Shown here: one piece after another, positions 7,951 to 16,126 of the stretch | Numbering within the stretch: position 1 is the stretch's first letter | Layout: every line of letters starts with the position of its first letter | DNA from: Mangrovimonas sp. TPBH4 | Lineage (GTDB): Bacteria; Bacteroidota; Bacteroidia; Flavobacteriales; Flavobacteriaceae | DNA length: 64,000 bases | NCBI RefSeq assembly: GCF_001280505.1 | Contig: NZ_LBIO01000040.1 | Coordinates: 310,001 to 374,000, forward strand | Direction of reading: 5' to 3' | Notes under the pieces: model-generated | Databases searched by the model: none | Told to the model about the DNA's origin: nothing | What the model saw: only the letters and a program-made list of their open reading frames with translations | Position numbers and translations under genes: made by a program

Positions 7951-9543
7951 TTACCACCCAGGATTCTGGTTAATATTTTGGTTAACATTCATTTCGTGTT
8001 CAGGGAACGGCAACAAATTGTGCTTATCTTGGAATCCATAACTAGGATTGCTGTAAGGATAGGTTACATTGAAAGAGCCATCCGTATTAAGGCCACTAAA
8101 AATTGGAATTTCATGTCCTCTTTCCGAAAGGGCATCGGTATCTCCCCAACGCACCAAATCTTGGTAACGCACGCCTTCAAAACACAGTTCCAAACGCTTT
8201 TCATTCTTAATATCCTGCATGGTCACTGCCCCTAAAGCTGGCAATTCAACACGAGACCTTACCTCATTGATATATTGAAGAGCACTCGCATTATCTCCCG
8301 ATTGCAAACAAGCCTCAGAGGCCATTAGCAATACTTCGGCATATCGCATCACTCTAATATTGGCCGTCGTAGTAAAACCATAAGACGTTTCAATAACTTC
8401 AGACCCCAGATATCTATGTTTCCAGTTAAAATACCCCTCATTTCCATACACACTGCTTCCTTCGTTAAGCACAATGTACATCCCTAAAAGTTCATAGTAA
8501 GTTTTCATAGTCCCTTGCAATCTTACCCCTTGAGGCCCTTCCATTTCTACAAAAGCATTGTACAGATCTGCCGTTGGGTTAGCAAAGCCCCAACCTGCAG
8601 GATAAATAGGGTGCAATCCACCGAAATAGCCAAACAGATTCAATTTATCACTTCTCCATCCATGCATGATACCCCACAACAAATTTCCTTGTGTCCATGG
8701 ATTGGCGGCATCATTTAAGGAATTATATTCGAAAACCGATTCAGAAGAAAAATCCGAAACCTCGCGAAGTACATCGTCAAAAGTGGGATACAGCTGAAAG
8801 CTCCCCGAATTGATCACTTCCTTTAAAACAGTGGCCGATTCGGCATATTTTTCTTGAAACAACAGGGCTTTTCCATAGAACGCCTTGGCGGCCTCCACCG
8901 TTAATCTTGCTGGTTCGGCCATATCTTGCTCGCTTCCTTTGCTTGGCAACATTCCACTATCTATAGCATAAGTCAAATCGTCTTCTACCAAGGTCCATAA
9001 CTCTGCAAGGGATCCATTGGGTTGTTGATATTCCTGTGGAGAAAGCTCACTAATTACATAGGGCACCTCACCCCAAAGGGTAATTAAATCAAAATACACA
9101 GCACCTCTAATAGCATGAGCCTCCGCTACGGCACGTTGTCTTATTTCCGTATCAGGCCCCAAACGATTGATCACCAAATTGGACAAATAGATGACATTGT
9201 AATAATTGGCAAACAAATCACTTACTGAAGTATTGGCAGGCGTGAAATTGTATTCATTGAGCTGTTCAAATTGCGAATTATCCCCTCTAGCACCTCCCCC
9301 ACAATGGATATCATCAGATAAGAGGTTTTTCAAAAAATACTGTGTGTATAAAGAGCTTCTCCACGAATCGTAAACGGCCGCTATAGCCTCTAATGCATCA
9401 TCATCGGTCTGGTAAAAATTCTCAGAACTGGTCACCCCCTGTTGCTCGATATCCAAATCAGACTCACAGCCCAAAAAGGCCACCGCTATCATCAGCAAAA
9501 AGAGGCGTTTGTATGTGTAAATATATTTTGTATTCATAATCAT
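7951..9543 (-). CDS. SusD/RagB-family outer-membrane glycan-binding lipoprotein
   Basis: The 530-residue protein has a lipoprotein signal peptide (VAFLGC, Cys26) and the SusD pattern: N-terminal TPR-like helices (ENFYQTDDDALEAIAAVYDSW, split here as ENFYQTDDD and AIAAVYDSW), AHAIRGAVYFDLI, a central variable part, and the C-terminal block INEVRSR, NEKRLELCFEGVRYQDLVRWG, LLPFPEHE and NQNPGW. SusD proteins cap the SusC transporter and bind the glycan at the cell surface. The gene sits 4 bases after susC, the invariant order of such pairs. The start could be Met1 or Met3 with no functional effect. Confidence 0.96.
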   Translation of the reverse strand: MIMNTKYIYTYKRLFLLMIAVAFLGCESDLDIEQQGVTSSENFYQTDDDALEAIAAVYDSWRSSLYTQYFLKNLLSDDIHCGGGARGDNSQFEQLNEYNFTPANTSVSDLFANYYNVIYLSNLVINRLGPDTEIRQRAVAEAHAIRGAVYFDLITLWGEVPYVISELSPQEYQQPNGSLAELWTLVEDDLTYAIDSGMLPSKGSEQDMAEPARLTVEAAKAFYGKALLFQEKYAESATVLKEVINSGSFQLYPTFDDVLREVSDFSSESVFEYNSLNDAANPWTQGNLLWGIMHGWRSDKLNLFGYFGGLHPIYPAGWGFANPTADLYNAFVEMEGPQGVRLQGTMKTYYELLGMYIVLNEGSSVYGNEGYFNWKHRYLGSEVIETSYGFTTTANIRVMRYAEVLLMASEACLQSGDNASALQYINEVRSRVELPALGAVTMQDIKNEKRLELCFEGVRYQDLVRWGDTDALSERGHEIPIFSGLNTDGSFNVTYPYSNPSYGFQDKHNLLPFPEHEMNVNQNINQNPGW

Positions 9544-9547
9544 TGGT

Positions 9548-12500
9548 TTAAAAAGTTATGTTGACTCCTAGCACTGCCTTTCTTGAAATTGGATAAGACC
9601 CTTTGTCAACCCCTAAGCTGGACACGGCTCCGGCAGAGGCTTCAGGATCCATTCCAGGATATTTAGTGAACACGAACCAGTCTTCCAAAGACCCGTAAAA
9701 TCTACAGTTATTGATAAATGTTTTGTCCAACAAAGACTTTGGCAACGAATACCCTAGCTGCAGCTGCTTGATCTTAAAATAAGACCCATCGAAAATAGCG
9801 GCATCACTTATCCAATACTTGTCCTCGCCATTAGCGTTAGGCCTAGGTCTGGATGCTGTTGGATTATCCAGTGTCCAACGGTCGTCATAAAAGGTTGTCA
9901 ATTTATTTCCTCTAGGTCTGTCTGTACGGGTTAAAGCATTGAAAATATCATTCCCTTCAGATCCTGCTCCAAAGGCTGTAAAATCAAATCCCTTGTAGCT
10001 AGCCGTTAAGGTAATACCATAGGTAAAATCTGGGATTGCACTTCCGATGGAAGTTTTATCATCATCGTTTATAATACCGTCGGCCATATCTGGTGTTCCA
10101 TCTCCATCGGTATCAATTGTCAACTGATCCTTAAAAATTGGATCCCCAGTTGCATTATCGATATCCTCCAATTGATACCCTCTAAAGTACCATACTGGGT
10201 AACCTTCCTCAAAAGCAGTAATGCCTTGGTTGGTATGGTAGGAAGCTCCTGAAATCCTTGAAATACTAGGATCCAAATAGGTTACCTTATTGTTCAAGGT
10301 AGCTAGGTTTCCTCGAATACCATATGAAAATTCATCACCAATAAGGTCGTTCCATCCCAATTCAATCTCAATACCATCATTGCTAACATTACCGGCATTC
10401 ACCACAGTTGATCCTACACCAGTTTCGTAAGGCGGTGTAATGGCAACTAAGAGATCTTCGGTTTTCTTTTGGAAATAATCATACGAAATGGTCAATCGGT
10501 TATTAAAGGCACGAATGTCGAAACCAATATCCAATTGCTCTGAAGTTTCCCAGGTTAAATCATCATTGTTCAAGGTTGAAGGTGATGAAGCCACTTGATA
10601 TACCAAGGCATTTGAAAATGGATAACTGGACGTAGACCCAATGGCTGCACGGTAGGCAAAGTTACCTAATGGACCGGTACTACCATTTTGCCCCCAACTG
10701 GCTCTTATTTTAAAGAAGTCTAAATGTTTTACTTCTGGAAAGAATTCTTCCTTGGTAATGACATATCCTGCAGAAAAGGAAGGGAACGTTCCCCAACGAT
10801 TGTCTGCTGGTAAAAAGGAGGTATCACTGGCATCACGTCTTACAGAGGCCTGGAACAGGTATTTCTCCAAATAGTTATAACTCAACCTTCCAAAGTAAGA
10901 TAATTGGCGAGTATAAAAACTGTTTCCTCCTACCGTACGCGTTGCAGAATCCGTGATATAATCCAAATCCCAATATGCAGGGTCATTACGCGTAATTTCA
11001 TCGGCCCCACCATTAACCGAAGTCGTTTCATTATGTTGATATGAAGTCCCCAACAGGGCAGTAAAATTATGATCCTTTATGTTGAACATATAGTTCATAA
11101 AGTTCTCCCATTGGTAATAGATATTGTTGGAAGTAGTTCTGCTAAGATTAATCTTATCCCTGTAAGTCACAGCATTGGCATAATAAATATCGCCAAAGGA
11201 ATAGTTGTTGGTAAAACCTCCTCGGTACCCTAGTTTGGAAGTAAAGGTAAAACCTTTAAATGGTGTAATATCGGCAAACATTGTCCCTAGGATATTACCT
11301 CCATCATTCTTGTTCAGGGAATTGTCCCTCATGATTCCCGGATGCACTTGCTCCGATTCAAAAATTTGGGAAATTCCATAGTAATCTCCATTCTCATTGG
11401 TAAGCAATACTTTGCCATTGTCCAATAGATTTTGCATAAACAAAGGAATTTCATCTGGAGCGTATAGATTTGGTGTTAATGGATCCATGGTCAACACGGC
11501 AGCCAAAAGGCTTCCATACTCAGAGTTTTCAGAAACAAATTGGCTCTCCCATTTTTCAATGGTATTGGTAGTTCCCACCTTTAACCAATCGTTGATTTTA
11601 TAATCCCCATTGATCATTCCCGTAACGCGGGTATATACATCGCTATCCCCTTTTACAATCCCATCCTGGTCTAAATACGACAGTGCCAAATAGTAAGACC
11701 CGCGGTCATTTCCATTTTGGAAACCAAGATTGTGTTTTTGCATCAAGGAAGTTTCAAAAGCCACATCTACCCAATCGGTATCGGTAACGCCGTCGTATAA
11801 GTTGTCAATTTCTCCAGGGGTAATGATATTTCCTTCGGTCATATAATTCACATACTGCTCGGCATTCATTACATCCGGAACATTGCTCAGCTCATTAATA
11901 GCATATTGAAAGCTGTAGTCCATTCTCCCAATTCCGGACTTCCCTTTTTTGGTGGTAATAAGGACAACTCCATTACCAGCCTGCGCACCATAAATGGCCG
12001 CCGAGGCTGCATCTTTCAAAATCTCAATACTTTCAATATTATTAGGATCGATGGCTCCAATATCCTGGGTTCTTAATCCATCCACCACAAACAATGGATC
12101 GGATCCTGAATTGGAACTATATCCACGAATTCTAATGGACGCCGTAGCACCCGGGGCTCCAGAGGTCTGTACCACCTGCACCCCTGCTGCCTTACCCTGT
12201 AAAGCCTGCTGGGTATTGATAACCGTTCTGTTTTCCAAATCTTCCGATTTTACTTGGGCTACCGCTCCGGTAAGGTCACTTTTTCGTTGTACCCCATACC
12301 CTACTACCACTACTTCTTCTAGGGCAGCAGCGTCCTCCTCCAAGGCAATATTGAAAACGGTTTGGTTGCCTACCACAATTTCCTGAGGTACAAATCCCAC
12401 ATAAGAAATATGTAAGGTAGCGCCAGGATTCACATCGAGGGTGAAATTTCCATCAAAATCTGTAGAGGTTCCATTGCTTGTGCCTTTTTCAATAATATTG

Positions 12501-12970
12501 GCTCCAAGAAGTGGCATCCCAGATTTATCGGTTACAGTTCCTGAAATGGCAAGTTTTTGAACGGCTTTGGTTTTTGTAGTCTCTTCGATAACGGCTTCAG
12601 AAGCTTTTTCCTTAACCACTACTTGACGTTCGTTGATACTATACTCCAATGGATACTTGCCAAAGGCGATATTTAGGATTTCTTCTATGGAAGCCCCTTT
12701 GAGCTGAACTGAAATTTTATAATTGCGTTGCAGAATTTCATCATTGTAAAAAAAGACATACTCGCTCTTTTTCTGAATATCATTGAACAACTCTTCAATG
12801 GGCACATTAGTTTTGTTAATATCTATTTTCTGTGCGAAAGTGGTATTGGCAAAGGCACTTGTAAGCCCAAAAACCAGTGTTAGCAAAAATATCTTCATAA
12901 AAATAATGATGTATTTTCTGAATATCAGTATTTCTCCCCGCAACAGTGGAGCAAAATGATTTTTATTCAT
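9548..12970 (-). CDS. SusC/RagA-family TonB-dependent receptor with STN domain
   Basis: This 1140-residue outer-membrane transporter has a long signal region (hydrophobic core at about 25-45), an STN/secretin-like signalling domain (about 50-118), a carboxypeptidase-D-like domain (141-212), the EEVVVVGYG motif (218-226), a plug (VFQ-less SusC type, with FVVDGL) and a C-terminal barrel ending in KAVLGVNITF. It imports oligosaccharides bound by SusD using TonB energy. The STN domain shows that it also signals to the FecR anti-sigma gene immediately upstream. Met25 is a possible alternative start that leaves a normal signal peptide. The 93-base leader holds an oppositely oriented terminator, discussed separately. 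Confidence 0.96.
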   Translation of the reverse strand: MNKNHFAPLLRGEILIFRKYIIIFMKIFLLTLVFGLTSAFANTTFAQKIDINKTNVPIEELFNDIQKKSEYVFFYNDEILQRNYKISVQLKGASIEEILNIAFGKYPLEYSINERQVVVKEKASEAVIEETTKTKAVQKLAISGTVTDKSGMPLLGANIIEKGTSNGTSTDFDGNFTLDVNPGATLHISYVGFVPQEIVVGNQTVFNIALEEDAAALEEVVVVGYGVQRKSDLTGAVAQVKSEDLENRTVINTQQALQGKAAGVQVVQTSGAPGATASIRIRGYSSNSGSDPLFVVDGLRTQDIGAIDPNNIESIEILKDAASAAIYGAQAGNGVVLITTKKGKSGIGRMDYSFQYAINELSNVPDVMNAEQYVNYMTEGNIITPGEIDNLYDGVTDTDWVDVAFETSLMQKHNLGFQNGNDRGSYYLALSYLDQDGIVKGDSDVYTRVTGMINGDYKINDWLKVGTTNTIEKWESQFVSENSEYGSLLAAVLTMDPLTPNLYAPDEIPLFMQNLLDNGKVLLTNENGDYYGISQIFESEQVHPGIMRDNSLNKNDGGNILGTMFADITPFKGFTFTSKLGYRGGFTNNYSFGDIYYANAVTYRDKINLSRTTSNNIYYQWENFMNYMFNIKDHNFTALLGTSYQHNETTSVNGGADEITRNDPAYWDLDYITDSATRTVGGNSFYTRQLSYFGRLSYNYLEKYLFQASVRRDASDTSFLPADNRWGTFPSFSAGYVITKEEFFPEVKHLDFFKIRASWGQNGSTGPLGNFAYRAAIGSTSSYPFSNALVYQVASSPSTLNNDDLTWETSEQLDIGFDIRAFNNRLTISYDYFQKKTEDLLVAITPPYETGVGSTVVNAGNVSNDGIEIELGWNDLIGDEFSYGIRGNLATLNNKVTYLDPSISRISGASYHTNQGITAFEEGYPVWYFRGYQLEDIDNATGDPIFKDQLTIDTDGDGTPDMADGIINDDDKTSIGSAIPDFTYGITLTASYKGFDFTAFGAGSEGNDIFNALTRTDRPRGNKLTTFYDDRWTLDNPTASRPRPNANGEDKYWISDAAIFDGSYFKIKQLQLGYSLPKSLLDKTFINNCRFYGSLEDWFVFTKYPGMDPEASAGAVSSLGVDKGSYPISRKAVLGVNITF

Positions 12971-12977
12971 AATTTTG
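12970..12977 (+). promoter_or_regulatory. Possible -7 box of an antisense transcript
   Basis: TAATTTTG fits the Bacteroidota -7 consensus TAnnTTTG on the plus strand, directly over the susC start codon and pointing away from susC. No clear TTTG -33 element is seen at the expected distance, so this is tentative. Confidence 0.3.
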
Positions 12978-12982
12978 TTGTA

Positions 12983-13055
12983 TTAGTTAATTAGTATTAC
13001 TGACTAAGTGATATTAAGTATACCGGAAGATGTTGGCGCATCTTTCGGTTTTTTT
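12983..13055 (+). ncRNA. Putative cis-antisense small RNA against the susC leader (DonS-like)
   Basis: A transcript started by the -7 box at 12970-12977 and ended by the terminator at 13022-13055 would be about 73 nt and fully complementary to the susC 5' leader. Bacteroides PULs controlled by anti-sigma factors are known to carry such antisense RNAs between the anti-sigma gene and susC (DonS and relatives), and the location and orientation match. No homology could be tested, and the promoter lacks a good -33 box, so this is an inference from position and structure. Confidence 0.35.
13022..13055 (+). terminator. Plus-strand intrinsic terminator in the fecR-susC gap
   Basis: ACCGGAAGATG (13022-13032) pairs with CATCTTTCGGT (13039-13049), one G-U pair, loop TTGGCG, followed by six or more T on the plus strand. 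Read leftwards, the direction of fecR and susC, there is no U-tract, so it does not serve those genes. No plus-strand gene precedes it. Confidence 0.6.
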
Positions 13056-13063
13056 ATGAGACA

Positions 13064-14131
13064 CTATTTCATAGGCATTTCTGTTTTAGTGTTATTATGT
13101 ACGTAAATAGATGTTCCGTTTTTTGTATCGTACTCAAAATCGGTAGACTGCTTAATCAATTCCAGCACTTGCCCTACACTATCCTTCAAATCCAAGTACC
13201 CTGAGAATTTTTGGCTCTTTAGTTCCTCATCATCAATTTGAATATCCACATTGTAATATTTGGACAGCCTATTAAGTATATACCCTAGGTTGTCATTTTT
13301 AAAGACGATCAAGCCATCTTTCCACAAAAAGTATTTTTTGATATCGGCATCCGCCTTGGTAACAATTGACTTTTTATGCCTGCTGTAGGAGGCCACGTTG
13401 CCTGGCAACAAGGTTACCGATTCTGTTTTTGTAAGTAAGCCTGGTTTGTGGTAGCTAATTTTAACCTTTCCACTTTGAAGTGCTGTATTTACAGAAGGTT
13501 CATCGGCATAACTGCTCACGTTAAAAACGGTACCCAACACTTCTATTTCTTGACCTTCTGTAAGTACAATAAATGGATGCTCCTTGTCATGAGCCACATC
13601 AAAGGCTGCTTCCCCTTCCAAATAAACCGTTCTTGTGTCTTCCTTGAATTCTGATGGGTAAATCAATTTAGATCCAGAATTCACCCAAATTTTGGTCCCG
13701 TCGGACAATTGTAATTCGGTACGTCTTCCATATGGCACTACTAAGGTGTTCATTACAGAAGCCATATCTTTTTCTACACTTTTATCATTTCCAATGGTAA
13801 TTTTGTTGGATTGCTTGTTATAGGAAATCACCTGATCCTCTTCACCTACCGAAATGGTGCGTTCCTGCAACACCAAACTTACCTCTGAAATAGAATCTAC
13901 CTCCAAACTTTTGGCCAATTTGGTATAAGTCCCCACTTGTTTATCGGTTGTAAAGAATACAGTTTTGGCACCAATGCCCAAACCAATTATTAAAGAAGCG
14001 GCAATTGACACTCTAGCCATCAAACGTTTTCGTTTGTACTGATGTACCGACTTAAAAATGCGTTTTTTAAGCTGATATTTTTCGTCTTCCGAAAAGGAGT
14101 CTACAGGTGCTTTTTTATGGAATTCTGTCAT
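13064..14131 (-). CDS. FecR-family anti-sigma factor of the PUL
   Basis: The 355-residue protein has a short cytoplasmic N-terminus (1-38), one membrane segment (about 40-60), a periplasmic FecR domain (about 130-240, with VPYGRRTELQLSDGTKIWVN, YLEGEAAFDVAHD, VLGTVFNVSSY) and a C-terminal DUF4974 domain (about 275-345, FKNDNLGYILNRLSKYYNVD). This is the usual layout of Bacteroidota anti-sigma factors that hold an ECF sigma factor until the STN domain of a loaded SusC touches the periplasmic part. It lies between the sigma gene (135-base gap) and susC (93-base gap), all reading leftwards. Confidence 0.95.
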   Translation of the reverse strand: MTEFHKKAPVDSFSEDEKYQLKKRIFKSVHQYKRKRLMARVSIAASLIIGLGIGAKTVFFTTDKQVGTYTKLAKSLEVDSISEVSLVLQERTISVGEEDQVISYNKQSNKITIGNDKSVEKDMASVMNTLVVPYGRRTELQLSDGTKIWVNSGSKLIYPSEFKEDTRTVYLEGEAAFDVAHDKEHPFIVLTEGQEIEVLGTVFNVSSYADEPSVNTALQSGKVKISYHKPGLLTKTESVTLLPGNVASYSRHKKSIVTKADADIKKYFLWKDGLIVFKNDNLGYILNRLSKYYNVDIQIDDEELKSQKFSGYLDLKDSVGQVLELIKQSTDFEYDTKNGTSIYVHNNTKTEMPMK

Positions 14132-14266
14132 AATACTTTATATAAAAAACTCAAGGGTCTTTATTACATAAAGTCTGACATTGATAATTTATAGACAGAA
14201 AAATTTAGGAATTTTTAAAAAAAAGCACTAAAAAATACGTTTTTAGGATATTACAATGTTTTCGTA

Positions 14267-14848
14267 TTATGAAATCATCAATAATACACACAGTAACAAG
14301 AAGGCTTTTCTAAGAGATTTCAAGCCTCTGTAAATAATGGTTCTTGAGGTTTCCACATTCACATTCATGATATCTGCAATCTCCTCGTAATTTTTATTCT
14401 GAATAAATTTTAGGATGACACCTTGCTTTTGCCTTTTGGGAAGTAGGTTTAAGGCCTGCATCAATTTGCTGGAATTCTCCTTGCTAATTTCATCCAAGAT
14501 TACCAGATCTTCAATAGATTGTTCCTTTTGCCTTCCATAATCCTTGTTGAGGGTATAAACTTCTTGGCTTTGGGATTTTTTGAATTCTGGATTTTTTAAG
14601 ATTTTATTCTTGAGCGCCCGCAACAAATAGAATTTTACACTATCGGTTTCCGAAAGGTTTTTACGGTATTTATAAAGATCCAAAAACAAATCGTGAATAC
14701 TATCCTTCACCACAGCGTCCTTAGAACTGATCTTGCACCCATACAAATATAGCTCATCCACATACCTATCGTACAAGGTACCTAGAGCAAGGGTGGAACC
14801 TTCCTTTAATTGGCTCCAAAGTGATTTATCAGAACAATCTGTGGTCAA
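14267..14848 (-). CDS. ECF-type RNA polymerase sigma-70 factor of the PUL
   Basis: The protein has 193 residues with sigma region 2 (LGTLYDRYVDELYLYGCKI, DSIHDLFLDLYKYR) and region 4 (LPKRQKQGVILKFIQ, YEEIADIMNV, TIIYRGLKSLRKAF). A short hydrophobic tail LLLCVLLMIS ends it, common in Bacteroidota ECF sigmas paired with FecR. An in-frame TAA lies just five codons upstream of the TTG at 14848 and no ATG is available before region 2, so TTG is the chosen start. It should direct polymerase to the susC promoter when released from the FecR partner encoded next to it. Confidence 0.93.
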   Translation of the reverse strand: MTTDCSDKSLWSQLKEGSTLALGTLYDRYVDELYLYGCKISSKDAVVKDSIHDLFLDLYKYRKNLSETDSVKFYLLRALKNKILKNPEFKKSQSQEVYTLNKDYGRQKEQSIEDLVILDEISKENSSKLMQALNLLPKRQKQGVILKFIQNKNYEEIADIMNVNVETSRTIIYRGLKSLRKAFLLLCVLLMIS

Positions 14849-15122
14849 TGGGCGCTTTAGTTAGTAAAAAGAAATGTTAGCTTAGGGTCAATAAACTTCG
14901 CTTTAAAAAATGAATTTTGCAAAAAAAATGCATGAAAAATATATAATCCACAATTTAAAACGAGTAACTTTTTAAAAATTTGTTGGAAAATAAAATCAGC
15001 CGCTCCACTAATCACCTATTAATAAACAACATAAAAAAGTATCAACCTAAATTCGGGAGGCATAAGGGTCTGTACTATTTTATTTACTTATCTCATGGTA
15101 TCCAAAGACAAACTAAGCCACA
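14849..15122. other. AT-rich gap upstream of the ECF sigma gene
   Basis: This stretch probably contains the promoter of the sigma gene, but no clean TTTG/TAnnTTTG pair was found. A plus-strand open frame of about 63 codons starting with TTG at 14980 runs through the terminator at 15123 and resembles nothing known; it is treated as chance. Confidence 0.4.
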
Positions 15123-15155
15123 AAAAAGCCTATCAAATAATTTGATAGGCTTTTT
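15123..15155. terminator. Bidirectional intrinsic terminator
   Basis: AAAAAGCCTATCAAA and its complement TTTGATAGGCTTTTT form a long stem with a tiny loop and T-tracts on both strands. It lies 24 bases beyond the stop codon of the T9SS-domain remnant and was probably that gene's terminator. Confidence 0.85.
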
Positions 15156-15178
15156 AGATTTTGAAAAGTAAAACTTCC

Positions 15179-15313
15179 TTAATTCTTGATAAATTTTAGA
15201 ATTTCTCCATTTTCCAATTGAATAAAGTACATCCCATTTGGGTAATTGGAAACATCAATCGCCTCGTTTCCAGTCACAACTCCTTTTCCTACTTCTGCTC
15301 CAAGGAGCAATAT
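15179..15313 (-). pseudogene. Remnant of a T9SS type A C-terminal sorting domain
   Basis: Reading leftwards from a TGA at 15311-15313 to a TAA at 15179, 43 codons encode LLGAEVGKGVVTGNEAI followed by DVSNYPNGMYFIQLENGEI and a terminal KFIKN. This is the last half of the Por-secretion (type IX) sorting domain, which normally follows a large secreted enzyme or adhesin. No start codon, no catalytic part and no N-terminal half of the domain is present in any frame. The 3' end with its own terminator survives, so a secreted-protein gene was deleted here. Translation of the fragment is unlikely. Confidence 0.75.
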
Positions 15314-15419
15314 TCAATAGTGTTTTGGTTCTATCTGCTTTCATCACAGGAATTATTCACGGCATGAAAAATCCAAAGTTTAAGGTAAAAGATTTAAAAT
15401 CAATTTATATACAAAATAC

Positions 15420-16007
15420 TTACTTTATCTTTTTCAATTCCTTTTTAAGATCCTTTCCAATCTTACGAGACTCCTTTTGTAATTGCTTGCCTCCTTTTTT
15501 CAATTCTCTTTTTAAGGCCCTCAAATCTTTGGAAAGCCGCTTGGTCCAGTGTTGGTGTTTAAATTCAGCCTTACCCAATTCAACTCCCTTTTTGAGATCC
15601 CTTACGAAAGCTTTTTGACCTCGCTTAATATCCTTTGCAACCTGGCTTGTTTTTAGTTGCACAAGGCCTCTTTCAACCTCCACTTCCAAGGCTTCCACTG
15701 TGGCTTTTACATTAAACTCCGTTCCCAATACCTCAACCATACCATATTCGGTGGTTACCGTAAACGGCACCGCGCCCTTCTCCACAATATAAAACACTTC
15801 TCCTGTTTGGGTAATGGCACGCTCCTCAAATCCCTCATCAAAGCTGATGGAGCTATCACTGTTCAACAAGGCAATGGACCCATCGGGCAGGCTCACTAAC
15901 TCCAATTCATCTGCATTGGTTTTGATGGCTGTGTTGCAAGACTGTAATAAAAAAGCCAACACACATAAGGATAAAAGAATTCGTTTGGTGGAGATACAAA
16001 TTTCCAT
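15420..16007 (-). CDS. FecR-domain lipoprotein with lysine-rich C-terminal tail
   Basis: The 195-residue protein has a lipoprotein signal peptide (FLLQSC, Cys24). Residues about 37-105 match a FecR domain: LPDGSIALLNSDSSISF, TQTGEVFYIVEKGAVPFTV and VEVLGTEFNVKA. Unlike FecR anti-sigmas, there is no cytoplasmic sigma-binding part and no DUF4974. Instead residues about 125-195 are very rich in Lys and Arg (KDLKKGVELGK, RALKRELKKGGKQLQKES) and probably helical. No sigma gene is adjacent. It may be a periplasmic FecR-like fold tethered by lipid, with the basic tail touching acidic polymers or membranes (inference). The function is unknown. Confidence 0.8.
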   Translation of the reverse strand: MEICISTKRILLSLCVLAFLLQSCNTAIKTNADELELVSLPDGSIALLNSDSSISFDEGFEERAITQTGEVFYIVEKGAVPFTVTTEYGMVEVLGTEFNVKATVEALEVEVERGLVQLKTSQVAKDIKRGQKAFVRDLKKGVELGKAEFKHQHWTKRLSKDLRALKRELKKGGKQLQKESRKIGKDLKKELKKIK

Positions 16008-16126
16008 TAGCTAAGTAAATTTAAGAGATGATAGGGCAAATCTATAAAAGTGTAAAAACGAACCTTACCCTTTCATTTCGACCTAAAAATAAACAAACCC
16101 AAATAACTTTTTAGTCTAAAAACAAC

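Noticed and set aside
13022-13055. Hairpin as terminator of fecR
   Set aside because: Read leftwards it is preceded, not followed, by the A/T tract, so it cannot act as an intrinsic terminator for fecR; kept as a plus-strand terminator instead.
14980-15171. 63-codon plus-strand ORF upstream of the T9SS remnant
   Set aside because: TTG start, AT-rich low-information product, and it runs through a strong bidirectional terminator; no protein pattern.
15238-15618. 126-codon plus-strand ORF
   Set aside because: It lies antisense to the T9SS remnant and the FecR-domain lipoprotein, both of which have clear protein motifs; codon pattern is that of a shadow frame.
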